Shown one piece after another: positions 23,465 through 35,283 of a stretch of 64,000 nt of DNA. The stretch comes from Hyphodiscus hymeniophilus (taxonomy: Eukaryota > Ascomycota > Leotiomycetes > Helotiales > Hyphodiscaceae), in NCBI GenBank assembly GCA_016508695.1, contig VNKQ01000016.1, positions 248,001 through 312,000 of the forward strand. The letters are read 5' to 3'. A program made the translations under genes and the position numbers. Every line of letters begins with the position of its first letter. Positions within the stretch are counted from its first letter, which is position 1. The notes under the pieces were generated by a model. It was not told the origin of the DNA and ran no database searches. It saw only the letters and a list, made by a program, of their open reading frames with translations.

Positions 23465-24185
23465 GTTTCTTGGAAGACAGTTGATTTGGTAGCGACGGCA
23501 AGAGGAGATTGAGAAACACGAAGGATATGTACAAACAGCGCTCAATATAGAGAGAAGTGAAAAAGGAGGCTGGGGAAACGCATGATACTTATGATTTCTA
23601 CTTCGCGTGATGTTGTGGCATCGTGAGGGAGGTGAAAATGCCATCACCAGCAGGGGGGTTTCCATGTTGTCGCTCTCTGTTCCTTGACAGCGGGCACTAA
23701 TCATAACGGTCAAGCCTTCGAGTGCCAGTCAAAATGGTGGTGCAGAGACCAAGGTTTGTTGGCTTTCAGCCACATCATTTTTGTAGACTCGCTTGCGATC
23801 CGGTTTTGATTGGGTCAAAGCAGGGGGCAGATTAGGGGCACAAGCGAAGAACCTTGGAATAAAGAAGTGGCTGGTGAGGGGAAGAAAGATTTACATGCAA
23901 GTCTGCGTCATCAGATTGGCGAGCACAAACATGTTCCTTGATTTTGAACCCACGAGAAAATCACGACATCCCAAGATTTGGACGCATCAACAGGAATACC
24001 AACTCACAAAGCCTTGGATACTTAGCAATTGAGCCAGCAAAAAGAAAGTTGAACCGGGTCAGATATCATCATTCGTCAAAACGCTTTTCGTGCCTGTCAC
24101 GTCTTTCTGAACAGTTCATAACAAGCATACCCAGCTTGACCAGCCACAAAATGTGTAACATGTAATCTGAACAACAAATCAACCT
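23465..24185. other. Intergenic, no gene supported
   Basis: About 720 bases holding the promoter of the GPI-type protein gene and the 3' flank of the leucyl-tRNA synthetase gene. Nothing else is recognised. Confidence 0.45.
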
Positions 24186-27100
24186 CTATGCTTCGACGTT
24201 CTCAAAGGAGAAGGTTGGGGCACCCGGGACTGCAGATTCAGCCTGCGGTGGTAATTCGGTGACCTCCTTGTCTCCACCAATTACGCTGCCTGTTTTCCCG
24301 CCCTCGGATACCAAGACCAACTCCACGACACTCAAGCTTGCAGCCTTCTTCAGGCCCGGAATCATGTTGTTCAACGTCTGGATCTCATCGAAACCCAGTT
24401 GGCGGTCAAATACCACCTCGGGCTTCTCCCCAGCTGACAGGCGTTTCTCTAATATCTTCACAAACGGCATGGCCTTCTTCATCTCTCCCATCTTTGCAAT
24501 CTTGCCGTTCACCTCCTTGCTCATGCCTTTCTCTGGGGACCAAGCTTCCTTGACCAGGTCAACGTACTTCTGTTGCCAGGCTGGGAAGGTTGCTGCAGCA
24601 AATATCGTGAGCTTCTTGGGTTTCTTGAGATCGTAGCCAATGTCCTTTCCCTTCGCTTTCTTCTTCTGCTGCGCAGCTTCTGCAGATGTGATGTTTGATG
24701 ATGTTGCACGAACATACTCGCGTGCCGCAGTGAGAGCTGGGTTTCCTGCTGGGACAATAGGCCATAAAGCATTTTGGATGGTTGATGGCTTGTGAAGAAC
24801 TTCAAGCCAGATATACTCCGACCAATGTGGTGCAATGACAGCCAAAAGTAAGGCTTGTAACTCGATGTATTGAAGGACAAGGTCCTTGTGCATCTTGATC
24901 CCTGCAGCCACACTGGACTCACGGTAAAAATCACGAGCAGAGGTAAAATCGTAGAGAGCATACTTTAAGGCGAGTTTGTAGTCAGTGGCCTCATAGTGCC
25001 GACAGCTTTCGTGCACAATTGCATTCATTTCGTTTTCGAACAAGGCGTCATGGAAGTCATTCTTTGGTCCAGAGCGGAGAGCAGTGTCCTGGTCTCTTAC
25101 CATCTCCTCACACCACTCTCGGAGAGTGAAAAGGCGCAGAACGTTGTTGTCTGCTACATCTTCCTCAAAGTTGGCATCAGCTACTCCATCACCAGCGTCT
25201 GCCAAAGCAATCCGAGATGCATCGGCTCCGTATTTGCTGACCATGTCATCCAAAGTCATAAAGTTACCAGTTGATTTAGACATCTTCTCGCCGTTCAAGA
25301 GCAAGTGGCCGTTGGCGCGGACACCCTTTGGCCAGTACTCTGGTGGGAAAATTGCGATATGGATGTAAATGAAGAAGGTCAAGTGGTTCGGAATAAGGTC
25401 TTTTCCAGACACTCGGAGGTCTAAGGGATACCAATATTCGAATTCTCGGCGCATTGATCCAAGTGCCTTTTTCGAGATCTTGCTATCAGAAAGAATTCCA
25501 TCGCTGAGATCCCGGCGTGCGAAGACATAATCCCAAACTTCATCTGTCATCTGTTCGGGACTTATTCCAGCAAGACCTGGAGTCTTGCCGTAGATATCTT
25601 TGTGTAAGAAATGAGCAATAGTGTAGTATGCCATATAGATGGTACTGTCACTCAAACTCTCAACCAAGAATTGAGGATCCCAAGGGAGCTTCGATCCGAG
25701 GCCGTACGTTCGAGCGCAAGCCCATTGATTGAGCCAGTTTAGCACACCCTCAAATCCATTTTTGGTCTCCTGTGAGTATGTATTGATTCCCTTTCCGTCT
25801 GTGTTGTCCACAAACTTCAACGCGACCTTTTTCCATGACTCCTCTCCATAATCGAGATACCACTGATCCATTAGGGCGACGCAGCAGTCATCTCCAGATC
25901 TACTGACAACTTTTCTCTCGGGCTCTGAGTATGCAAAACCCTCTCCTGCGTCAATAAGTTGCTGTCTCACTTTTGGCTTGGCTATCTCAACCTTGTCGCC
26001 CTTGAAGTCACCAAACACCATAATGCCTTGATAGAATCCTTCCTTATACGCAAGCTCCTTGGCTTCCTCCAGCTGCTTCGTATCCTTAGGCGACGCGATT
26101 TTGAGTTTCTTGACCAGGAAGGGAGCTGTGAGGTCCCCATATGATGGTGTTTTGATGATTGGGACGATCTCCAACTCAGCCCATTCCTTTTTGATCTTGT
26201 AGTAGTCAGCCTTCTTTGCCAGATCGATAACAGTCGCATAGTCGTCTGGACTGTCTGACGGAACCGACGTGACGACTCCGGTACCCTTCGTAGGGAGAAC
26301 GGATTCCATAGGTAAGATCCTGACGCCCTGTTTATGTATCGAAAGTGGCGCATTGACGAGGGTGCCAACACAGTCCGCGCCTAGGACCTCTGCAACCTTC
26401 TCGTAAACGCCATTTTTAGGGAATATGCCTTGGAATGCCATATTCCGCGCTGCCCGATCCGTGATAACATAGAATTCCTTTTCAGAAATTTTGAAGACGC
26501 CATACTTGATCTTAGGTCCCACGAAACAGCAAGTTTGACCATACATAGTCTCTGGTCTCAAAGTTGCTGGCACAAAAAAGACATCTGCTCCTGCAGGTAC
26601 TTTCCCCTTGATCGCCGCCTCTGCATCCGGAGCCCACTCCTTCACTCTCAACTTCAATGCCGTGTATTCTTGAGGTCCCACCGCCTCCCCTTCACTTCGA
26701 TCATGGTCCATACATGGTTGTCCGTCTTTGGGCGAATAAATCGTGTATCTCTTTCCGAATTTGATCTTCTTCAATTCTCGAAGACGGTTCATCTGCCATC
26801 TTACAAAAGCATCGTAGTAAGGGTTTGCATCCGTGGTTACGAAACTTCTCCGCCAATCGATTCTCGCTCCAAAATTCGTAAGATCACGCTTGCAAAGCGG
26901 AGGGAAGTACTCCAACCAGTGCTGTGGGTCCGCAAACTTATGAATCTCTTCAACGGGTATACTCAAAGCACGCATGATCTGAAATTGGTACTTCATCTTG
27001 ACAACCTTTGACGCAGCCTTGCCTTTCTTTGCTGTGAACTTTGTCACGTCTTCGTGATGCGTAGTTGGAGCGGGGATGTTGGTCTTATCCTCCAAAACTT

Positions 27101-27612
27101 CGTCCTCGTTGTAGCCTTCGAAGTTCTGTCCAAACATCTTGACTTCATTTATGAGCTTGTCCGCACATGCCTTGATCGGCATGCCCGTGCAATGGAAACC
27201 CATAGGGAACAGCGCTCTCTTTCCTTGCATTCTTGAAAACCCCGCGGTAAATTCGATCTTGCTGACACAGAATGTGTGGCCAGCATGTAGAGTTCCATTC
27301 ATATAAGGGTAGGCCATTGTGCCAAAGAATTTGGGGTGCTGAGCTCGAAGTTCAGCTGGAGATATCGAGTGGAGGGGTACTTCGGTGGTAGATGGTGCAT
27401 TGGGCTGAAATACACCGTCTTCCTGCCATTTTGTCTGATATTTCTTCTCAATTGCAATGAGGGTGTCGCGCTTCTCAGTCTATATGGTGTCAGTACGCAT
27501 TTCTTTACCGAGAGGGGCAGAGACAACGAGGGGTACTTACACCTTTCAACTCTTTGGTTTTGGAGATTGTGGCAGTCTCCAAAGCCTTCGCTGTTGCTTC
27601 AACAGTCGCCAT
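24186..27612 (-). CDS. Leucyl-tRNA synthetase, cytosolic
   Basis: Charges cytosolic tRNA-Leu. Two exons on the minus strand: 27612-27541 (24 codons) and 27479-24186, separated by a 61-base GT-AG intron; 1121 aa. The class Ia signature HIGH is present as MNGTLHAGHTF just after residue 80. The KMSKS loop is GEKMSKSTGNF. The long CP1 editing insertion lies between them (TLRPETMYGQTCC, GTGVVTSVPSDSPDDY). The anticodon-binding and C-terminal regions complete the archaeal/eukaryotic-type enzyme. Length matches the cytosolic form (about 1090-1120 aa) and no mitochondrial targeting peptide is visible. The start at 27612 was chosen because the short first exon joins in frame to TEKRDTLIAIEKKYQ, the usual N-terminal helix. 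It is head-to-head with the small membrane protein gene at 27802. Confidence 0.96.
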
Positions 27613-27732
27613 AATTACTGTCTTCGAGTGAACGATTGTGGCAACTCACTCGAGTTTATATTGTTGCGCAACTGACTCACCGTCGCCTTCAGCGTGAGTC
27701 GAAACAATTTTGATGTGGGGTTTAGCCTCGCT

Positions 27733-27740
27733 TATATAAG
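27733..27740 (+). promoter_or_regulatory. TATA-like element in the divergent promoter
   Basis: TATATAAG lies 62 bases before the ATG at 27802, within the 189-base gap shared with the leucyl-tRNA synthetase gene. Position and sequence suit a core promoter for the plus-strand gene. Confidence 0.4.
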
Positions 27741-27801
27741 CACGCTCTCGATCAACTTCAAGTTCGGAGCTACAGAGAGCTTCCTCCCAGACAAAGCCAA
27801 A

Positions 27802-28308
27802 ATGTTTTCGACAATGGTGCGAAGGGCTGCTCAGCCCAAGATTCCATACGATATATACAATCTCCCGTATAAGGCACAACGATTATGGCCCCCGGACTTC
27901 ACGAAGATACCGCAGAAACATCAGTTCAGGCTTGAGAGGAAATACAAGAGGAGAGCAAAGCTAAAGTGGGCGAGACCGAGGTGGACGAAAGCTGTGAAGA
28001 TTACGCAATTGGGTTCTATCTTGTGTGCGTATATGGTTCCTAAAGATTGGGGGGAGGTGCTGATACTGGAACAGTCGTTGCGATTTATGGCGTGTTATTC
28101 CTGGACTGGAATACAACAATGCAGGATGGCTCGGAACACAAGCCTTTTCACAGCGTATACTTCTTCATCTAAATTAAAATGGAGTTCAGCTGATTTGGTA
28201 CAGATTCGAAGCTGGTTCTGGGGCTTGACGGGATCGATTTGGACGAAAGATCAAATACGGCGGCAGGATAGCACGGAGGATGCATCCCCTGTAGCCAATA
28301 CACGTTGA
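27802..28308 (+). CDS. Small basic single-pass membrane protein, possibly mitochondrial
   Basis: Three exons: 27802-28024, 28075-28154, 28204-28308 (135 aa). Both introns are GT-AG of about 50 bases and all phases join. The N-terminus (MFSTMVRRAAQPK) is basic and lacks acids, as in mitochondrial targeting peptides. A very basic segment (RLERKYKRRAKLKWARPRW) precedes one predicted membrane span formed across the first junction (TQLGSILFVAIYGVLFLDW). A conserved-looking IRSWFWGLTGSIWTK follows. The frame is open upstream to 27694 but those codons lie at the TATA-like site and are not used. The pattern suits a small inner-membrane protein; I cannot name the family. Confidence 0.7.
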   Translation: MFSTMVRRAAQPKIPYDIYNLPYKAQRLWPPDFTKIPQKHQFRLERKYKRRAKLKWARPRWTKAVKITQLGSILCAYMVPKDWGEVLILEQSLRFMACYSWTGIQQCRMARNTSLFTAYTSSSKLKWSSADLVQIRSWFWGLTGSIWTKDQIRRQDSTEDASPVANTR

Positions 28309-29153
28309 TCCTGGCCACTGCTCTTAAGGTCGTGGATTGGGATTCTTGTATAGATTTGTTGGAGTTCGGTTGCATCACACGGAGTCAGATACCCTTTCAA
28401 AATGCGTGGGGCGCTATCAGAAGTCGGTTTGCGAAGGGTCTCCGCCATCCTCGGACATGTGCTTAATAGCAACTTTTCAATCAACAGCCTTCTACTGTTA
28501 TTATGCCTCCTCACATTCCATACCTGGTCCGTTACAAGTAGCTTAATTTAGATGTTAGTTGTGTGTGCGCATCTTCGTTGTCCCAGCACAAGTCTCCGCG
28601 CTATAGAGAAGTCTGCACAGCATAAAACATGCTGTCCAGCTACCAGTCCAATGCAAGAGCAATTGGCAGACAGTGTAGGTTAACAGAAACTTGTAGACGT
28701 TATCGACGACAGTTCTGGCTACGTCAAGAGCTATTTTCCAATTCAGGTCACTGTCTGTGCTGGGAACCTTGATAAGGACCATTGAAAAGCTAATAACACA
28801 AGACTGTTACTGTTTACAATATTCCTCTTAGTACGCTGGGATGAGCAGTACAATCGACGTAGGACGCCGGCTAAATACCTATCTATGGCTGTGAACGAAT
28901 CCGGTGTATGCTGTCAGCAAGAGTCATCCGTTTTATCCCAAGGTCCCTCAACACCAGGCCATCTTTGTATGAAGCTTACTGGAAGCATAGCCGTAATAGG
29001 TTTCCCGTGATACACTCCTTGATGCTACCTTCTCTTGGGTACATGGCGTACCCATCGACTTCGCTCTCCCATAGTCTGTGTCGTCAGATAGCATCTCACA
29101 CTATAGCAAGTTCCCATCCGAACCAAGTTCATCGTCTTGAACCCATCGCCGCG
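28309..29153. other. Convergent intergenic region, no gene supported
   Basis: Roughly 850 bases between convergent 3' ends. Short ORFs, including one from 28908 that runs antisense into the AP-3 sigma gene, show no protein features. Confidence 0.45.
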
Positions 29154-29764
29154 TCACCTCGCAGTCCATCCAAAACCCCCACTTCCCATACTCAATCCCG
29201 CAAGCCCACCTCTACTCTCGTTTACCGGCCTCTTCGCTACCTTTCCTTGCGCCTTAACACCCTCCACCACCCGTTCAAGCTGCGTTTCGATCACAACTCC
29301 ACCCACAACCATCTCCGCCAGCGCCGCGTGTAGCGTCTCAAAGTTAAAAATCAGGTCCAACTCACACACATTCTCAAACAACCGATCTAGAGCCTCTACG
29401 TAGACTTGTATCAGATCGATCAGAGCGAGCGGGCTTTCAGTAGAGGTGGAGATGATGATAAAATATAAGGTGGCATAGTGGCGGTACGTGACGAGCGAGG
29501 GCACGTCGTTGTGGGGTGTGGAGTTTGCGGCTTGGGAGGAGGGCGGCGCGAGCAGTGGCGGGAGGGGGAGGAAGTTGCAGGAGCCGGTTGGGCGGTGGGA
29601 TACTAGTTGGAATATTTCCGAAATGAGTCGTTGTTGCACTGAGGTATCCTGCAGCTATTAGAATTTACCGCTTGGGGAGAGGATGGAGGGCGTACGAGTT
29701 GAGTATAAAATTTTGTGAGGCGCGGTTGGCCTGCATTGTTGAAGACTAGGAAAGCGTTGATCAT
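29154..29764 (-). CDS. APS3: AP-3 adaptor complex sigma subunit
   Basis: Small subunit of the AP-3 coat, which carries cargo from the Golgi/endosome to the vacuole. Two exons on the minus strand: 29764-29696 and 29648-29154 (187 aa). Exon 1 encodes the invariant start MINAFLVFNNAGQPRLTKFY. Exon 2 continues QQRLISEIFQLVSHRP and then the sigma-fold signatures RHYATLYFIIISTSTESPL, ALIDLIQVYVEALDRLFEN and VCELDLIFNFETLHAAL. The EMVVGGVVIET segment is typical of AP-3 rather than AP-1/2 sigma. A Gly-rich C-terminal extension is also usual in fungi. It is head-to-head with the frataxin gene, with 269 bases between start codons. Confidence 0.95.
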
Positions 29765-30033
29765 CTCGAAATTGTGTGGTGCAAGTGTAATTGGTGCTAG
29801 AAAGTCTAAGATGTGAATCTAGAAGTGTTAGGTCGATTGAGAGAAGGCAGAAGGAAGGCTGACAAAATCGCGAGGCGAAGTTGATGTGACAAGCGAGAAT
29901 GTGGGGAAGCTCCAAGCTCCATCACCGTGCCATCAACCGCAAGTCTTTTCAGGAACAAACACCAACTTTCATAAACCAAATTGTATTCCATCACCCGACT
30001 CTTCCTTTCCAATCTTTGTATCACTCGAGCAGA

Positions 30034-30728
30034 ATGGTACGCAATACTCTCTTCAAGCTCACCCGGAGCGCAACTCGACAACTCAGCGCATCAAGCTCAG
30101 CGACAAGTCGAAGCTCCCTCATACGCCAATCAAGGCTATCAATTGTCTCCCGAGTCATTCCCATCATCTCAACTCGATCTACTAGGCCCTTCTCATCGTC
30201 TCCGGTAATATCCAAAGGACTATCTCCTGATTCCGAAGACCCGCGTCCGAAGGAGGCGGAGAGCAATGTCAAAGCTGCACAACCAGCTGAGTTGACGAAT
30301 GAGGAGTACCATGAGCTGGCAGACGCATACATGGATGACATGGTCGAAAGAATGGAGCAATTACAGGAGGAAAAGGATGAAGTAGATGTCGAATACAGCG
30401 TAAGAGCCTGAGTGATTCGAATCCTAAAAGACCGGAACTGATAAAGATACAGGCTGGCGTTCTGAACTTCGTCTTTCCTCCTGTTGGCACATATGTCATA
30501 AACAAGCAACCCCCAAATAAGCAGATCTGGCTGTCTTCCCCGATTTCCGGGCCGAAGAGATACGACTATGTGTATTTGAGCGAGGGACAAGATTCCAAGG
30601 AAGGCACTGGTGCGGGCGACTGGGTTTACTTACGGGACATGAGCTCGCTGAGCTCATTGCTACTTAGTGAAGTGGGAGTCGATTTGAGTGAACCGCTACC
30701 GCCTCCTTCGCAGTCTGGTGGTGATTGA
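30034..30728 (+). CDS. YFH1: Frataxin, mitochondrial iron-sulfur assembly protein
   Basis: Acts in the mitochondrial matrix in Fe-S cluster assembly. Two exons: 30034-30399 and 30453-30728 (213 aa), with a 53-base phase-0 GT-AG intron. The start at 30034 (MVRNTLFKLTRSATRQLSA) gives a classic Arg/Ser-rich mitochondrial presequence; the frame is open upstream to 29899 but those residues are not presequence-like. The mature domain has the first helix with an acidic ridge (EYHELADAYMDDMVERMEQL, DEVDVEYS). The beta-sheet follows in exon 2: GVLNFVFPPVGTYVINKQPP, then NKQIWLSSPISGPKRYDY. The conserved tryptophan and asparagine are present. Divergently paired with AP-3 sigma. Confidence 0.95.
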
Positions 30729-31167
30729 GTTTGAGAATATGGGAATGAGCCAGTGTACGTGGAGACCAATGGGAAATGGAATGATGCGAAGGAGCACATG
30801 ATAGGCATAAAGCATGGCATATTCATACGAGAAGCGAGAGACCTTCAATTATTGATGCAGCGAGATAATGGCATGACAACTTTCTTCGAGGACTACGCGG
30901 AAGTTCTCTCTCCTAGATCCAGTTCCTACGGGATTAAATTTCAATACGCCTTGCGCAAACTACCTTGCTTCCGCTTTTGATCCCCCTCCTTCCCACACAG
31001 CCGTTATCCAAGCCTTCGTGTTCACTCGTGTGGATCCCTAGATCCATATTCTCGTTGGAAGTGTCTCTGCCAGATTCCGTCATGTGGCATAGGCGGTGCT
31101 GCGTCTCGGCTTCCCGGTCACAGTCTTCATAACCTCGATATATTTTTATTCCACTATGCCATGTCTT
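30729..31167. other. Convergent intergenic region between frataxin and Dph3
   Basis: About 440 bases, read as the two 3' UTRs. No gene or repeat seen. Confidence 0.45.
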
Positions 31168-31520
31168 TCAAGTTGCGACAAAGACCTGCGCTGTCTGCTC
31201 TTCTCGTTCCTCGACATCAGGCTTCGGCAGATCATCCTGCATCAAAAGCTCCATTAGCACTGTCCCCAGAATATCTGAACCCACTTCCCCACCCATCTGA
31301 CCTCCCCCGAGAGCGAAGAATGATGTGTACTCACCACCTCAAATATAACCTTGATCATCAAGCTACAGCTCGGACATACAGCGACATCCTCTCCATCCCT
31401 CAGATCTGCAATGCCGATTTCGAAGCGGTCGCCACACGGACATGGGTAGTGGTAAATCTCGAGGGTTTTATCGTAGGTCATATCCTCGATTTCGATCTCG
31501 TCGTAGATGTTCTCTGCCAT
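31168..31520 (-). CDS. DPH3: Dph3/Kti11 CSL-type zinc finger protein
   Basis: Small iron/zinc-binding protein that serves as electron donor in diphthamide synthesis on elongation factor 2 and in tRNA wobble-uridine modification with Elongator. Two exons on the minus strand: 31520-31335 and 31236-31168 (84 aa). The start at 31520 (MAENIYDEIEIEDMTYD) is the family start; the open frame upstream is not conserved. The four cysteines are in YPCPCGDRF and VCPSCSLMIKV. The second exon (DDLPKPDVEEREEQ) follows a 98-base intron; reading through the donor instead gives an unrelated tail. Length agrees with yeast Dph3 (82 aa). Confidence 0.94.
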
Positions 31521-33231
31521 CCTGGGTGGTGTCTCAAATAGTTGGAGGGCTTTGTCGGATGATTGTAGGTTGTTTCCTGGTGATGGTTCTTTTGAGTCAA
31601 ATTTTTGAAAGTCAGCCTCGCCGGGAGGTTCCGAGGCTAGCCGCACATCTACCTTCGTAGTTATCTTTTACAAGACCGCTTCTGTTCTTCAAGTCAAATG
31701 TCGAATAACTGGCTCCATTTTTGGTACCAAAAGATACACACATATTGGAGATAGTTCTCTGTAATTTCTTCTTAAGTAAGTCCCTTGACTAAAACTTGCA
31801 GAGGCGGTGTCTAGAGGAATGTGCACAGTTCTGCCGACGACGAATAATACTAGAACGCCTTGAGAAGTCATCGCATTCCTATTAACCTCCGTCAAGACAT
31901 TTCGATCTGTTATTCTTACTCCCGCTAATGTTGTGAGCGAATGTGACGGTCATTTGCGACTGTAGTATCGGTCTGAATGCGCAGGTGCAGCAACTAAGAT
32001 CATGAAGGCCGATAAGTGCTTGGCCAAGTGCTCAAGTAGTCGAATGCCTGTCAGTCATTCTTTACCAGGTACATGCCGTCATATGCGATTAGAAAGAGTC
32101 TCGAAATTTGTTTGCATCCCATTATACTATTCGAGACAAGAGAGGTATCTTCGTCCTCCATTACAGGATGAATTGGGCCGAGTCCTCCCACATAGAACAT
32201 CCATTACTGTATGTCTTTCATGGCTGTGTATAGTGCGCTCTGGCCGACCGCACAAATAAGTGACATAACAAGTATCAGACCATCGCACGAGACTTTCTCT
32301 TTGTTGTGGTGAAGCAATCTTTTCAAGGCTAGTTGTCGATAATAAGCTCTTCCTCAAGGGAGGGAGGACCCGATGCTGTTTCTAGAAAAGCTGCAAGATT
32401 ATTGATCAAGCAGAGTTACCCAAGCGTTCTCAGCTCCTGGTTCCTTGCGTCGAGCACATTACCAAGAACATAAATAAGTGGAAAGTCGTGCCTGCTGCAA
32501 TATTCAGACGTATGGTTGGTCTGTGATGCTAAAACAAGGTTACTCAGCTGGAAGTGAAAGCTCTTCCATTCAGCTTTTCCATCTAGCTGACTCATGGCCC
32601 TCTCGACGCAATGAAAATAATGCAATATGTGCATTTATCGGAGTAATCCCAATATCTCCACGCAGTTTCCATAGGCGATTGAATCCATAGACAACGATGC
32701 GGGAGCTACCATGAGGTACTTAGAGGTGTGTAATTCTCGCATAGAGGAGAAGGAATGAGACAACAGCGTTACTTCTGGAAGTCTGGACGAGCAGAAAGAT
32801 TTGTCGAAATAGAGGCTGAGGGGTTAGAAAAGGCATATGATACCTAAGCATGAGAGGATATTGCAAATTTTGCTTGCGAGAGCCTAATAGAGACTGATAA
32901 TGGGTCATTGGGGAGCGTTAGATGGAATATAAAAAAGGCCTCCCGTGGTGAGTGGCGGCAATTCTATATGAATTGTTGAGTTTATAATGCTGGTAGGCTG
33001 ATGCAGTGATTAGGATACTGTCTCCGACGATGTCCAAATCTCTGTGCCTCAATCCCAATTCCCAACAAGTGTCTCGGCACATGTCCAATTCCGCAACGAA
33101 GCCTAGCTGTTTTTGCATCCTACACCCAAGTGATCAGAGAACGATCTCGATCGGAACAATACTTCAACTATCTGACTAACCGCCTTTTTTGTCCTCGCCA
33201 CTTCCGAACTCCACCGCCGTCCACAACCACA
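31521..33231. other. Gene-poor spacer
   Basis: About 1.7 kb in which no frame longer than about 90 codons has any recognisable feature, and I could not assemble a spliced gene on either strand. AT-rich in places. It may include the promoter of Dph3 and the 3' UTR of the HsbA-like gene. Confidence 0.4.
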
Positions 33232-33882
33232 CTACAAAAGCCCCGTATAATTCCCAATCGCAAACCCAAACGCCACATCAACCGGCGCGGTAAGACTCTC
33301 GGCCAAGGCCTGGAAAGCGGACGGGACTTTCTTGACGACGGCAGCGGAGAACCGATCCGTGGCTGTCTTCTCCAGCTCGAGATCGATCTTGATGACGGGG
33401 GCCAGGAGCAGCTTTGCGAACTTCTCCCTCGCGTCCGTCACGGTGGAAAGGGCGCTCTGCACGCCGCTGACGAGCGACGTTGTGGGCCCGACGATGGAGA
33501 GGACTTCTGCGAGCGTCAGGTTCGCCGAGGTCTGCGCCGTGTGCGTGCCGGAGTCGATGGCGGAGAGGAGCTTGGTCGAGATGCCTACGATGGGGAGGAC
33601 GCCGAGGATGTCGCCGTCCCAGCCACCTACTTGGTTTCTGTACGTGTAACGCGAGTCAGTGGTCTGCTTTGGAAATTTCGGATTTTTGCGTGAGGGATAT
33701 ATCTTTGGAGCGAGGTTTCCTGGGAAAGTCCCGGATAGGGGGTCTTGGCTCCCTGTTTACTATTCAACTTACTGCAGCTCGACTGTGTCGTTGGAAATCT
33801 GGTACATGGCTGCTATTATGGCGGCGCCGTCCGCAAGGACGGTGGAAGCAAGAATCGCGAATGGGAAGAGTTTGAGCAACAT
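33232..33882 (-). CDS. Secreted HsbA-like (hydrophobic surface-binding protein A) family protein
   Basis: Two exons on the minus strand: 33882-33773 and 33637-33232 (171 aa), joined by a long 135-base GT-AG intron. Residues 1-18 are a signal peptide (MLLKLFPFAILASTVLAD). The mature chain is Ala/Thr/Ser/Val-rich and helical: AAIIAAMYQISNDTVELQ, NQVGGWDGDILGVLPI, LLSAIDSGTHTAQTSANL, then KIDLELEKTATDRFSAAV. This spacing of amphipathic helices and small size are those of HsbA-type proteins, which adsorb to hydrophobic surfaces and recruit cutinase-like esterases in Aspergillus. A long GC-rich plus-strand frame (33130-33693) is its antisense shadow. Family assignment is by pattern recognition. 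Confidence 0.8.
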
Positions 33883-35283
33883 CGTGATGTGTGAAACGAA
33901 AGCTTTGTCGGGAATTGTCTATGCTTTGAGTGAAGATGGGAGAACCGAGCAAGGAAGGTCGACGGAATCGGGCATGGAGTATGAGACAGAAGGTGAGACC
34001 CGTGGGTATCGTATTGTATTATTTATCTTTCAGGAGAGTGGCAGGATCCGGTGAGAGAACAAGTCTCGATATCCGCAATCCCCTCCACGCAACCATCCAA
34101 CCCCGCATCACAAGTCCACAACATCCCCACAAACGACATCTTCTCGTGTCACCACCGAGATCTCACCTCGGAGTTAGAGCATGTGCGTGCTAAGCAGTCT
34201 GACATGCTCCCACACAAGACATGACTCCGATTGGATGTCCTGAGTATATGCTGAGATTCCGCTGGCGGAGATCGACAGCAATTAGAGAGTTCACGACAGA
34301 GATGGCAGGGGGAACCGGAGACGCCCCAGAAAGAGATGTGAATCCGGGGAAGATAGTCAGAAAAATAAGCTCACGCCCAGGAACAGACAGGGATTGATGT
34401 GGCCCGCTATGGGTAGATCCCTTGTTAGCCGCGGTCTGCACGCGGATTGTACGGGCATGTGAAGAGGGGAATTGCTTCGCTCAGGGGGACGCCATATTTC
34501 GACGCTTGTGTGATTCGTTGCAAGTCGAAAAGACGAAAGATGCAATATACTTCAATTTTGACAAGCAAATCTTGGCTTCGAGTCTGTGAATCCAGTCACG
34601 TTTTCTATGCACGGCATGATCTGGAGAGATTTCATGCTTTTGGCATAGGGACTTGGGACTTCCCATGCCTTACTCATCTCGCTGAACACCATCATCCGTC
34701 CTTTCTCCACGTTCTCGAGGGCCTAGAAATAGTATCATTACACAGAATCCTGTCTTTGTAGGAGTAAAAGACATGAGAAGTGAAAGTGAACTCCTTCGTG
34801 AATCTTGGAGATGCAGTAGATGCGAAGATCTGACACGGGCAGAAGTGTATTTCATGTCTCCAGCTCAGAGGGAGTGCGAAAAACGAAAGCTGTGGCACTC
34901 AAGTAAGTTTGGGCATCATATTGCAAAAACAAGCACTTGCTAGAACTCATGAATTGTATAAATTTCCCTCGAACAGCGGCTTGGAAAGGAGATACGCCCT
35001 GATCTGTTCTCTTAAATAGCTTTAAACTTTTCACACTGGATAGCTTGGAGGCAGTATCCAATCCTGGGAAATTCGAAGGTAGTGAGTGTAAGGTCGATTT
35101 CTCAATCGGCGAACATGTGACCCCCATTCCACCAACTCCCAAATGAAAACGTAAGTAGCAACACATCCATCTCAGTGTGTTTGCTCCCTCTGAACGAATC
35201 CACAGATCGTTCCTGTTCGCAAAACTCATGATTAAGCCAACGTCTTCTTCAACCACAGAAATCAGTAATACAGTGGCGGAGAT
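33883..35283. other. Intergenic, no gene supported
   Basis: About 1.4 kb with scattered short frames and no consistent splice partners. The minus-strand frame 34852-35256 has no recognisable feature. Confidence 0.4.

Noticed and set aside
33130..33693. Plus-strand 187-codon frame rich in Arg/Gly/Asp
   Set aside because: Antisense shadow of the HsbA-like gene, which has a signal peptide and a sound intron.
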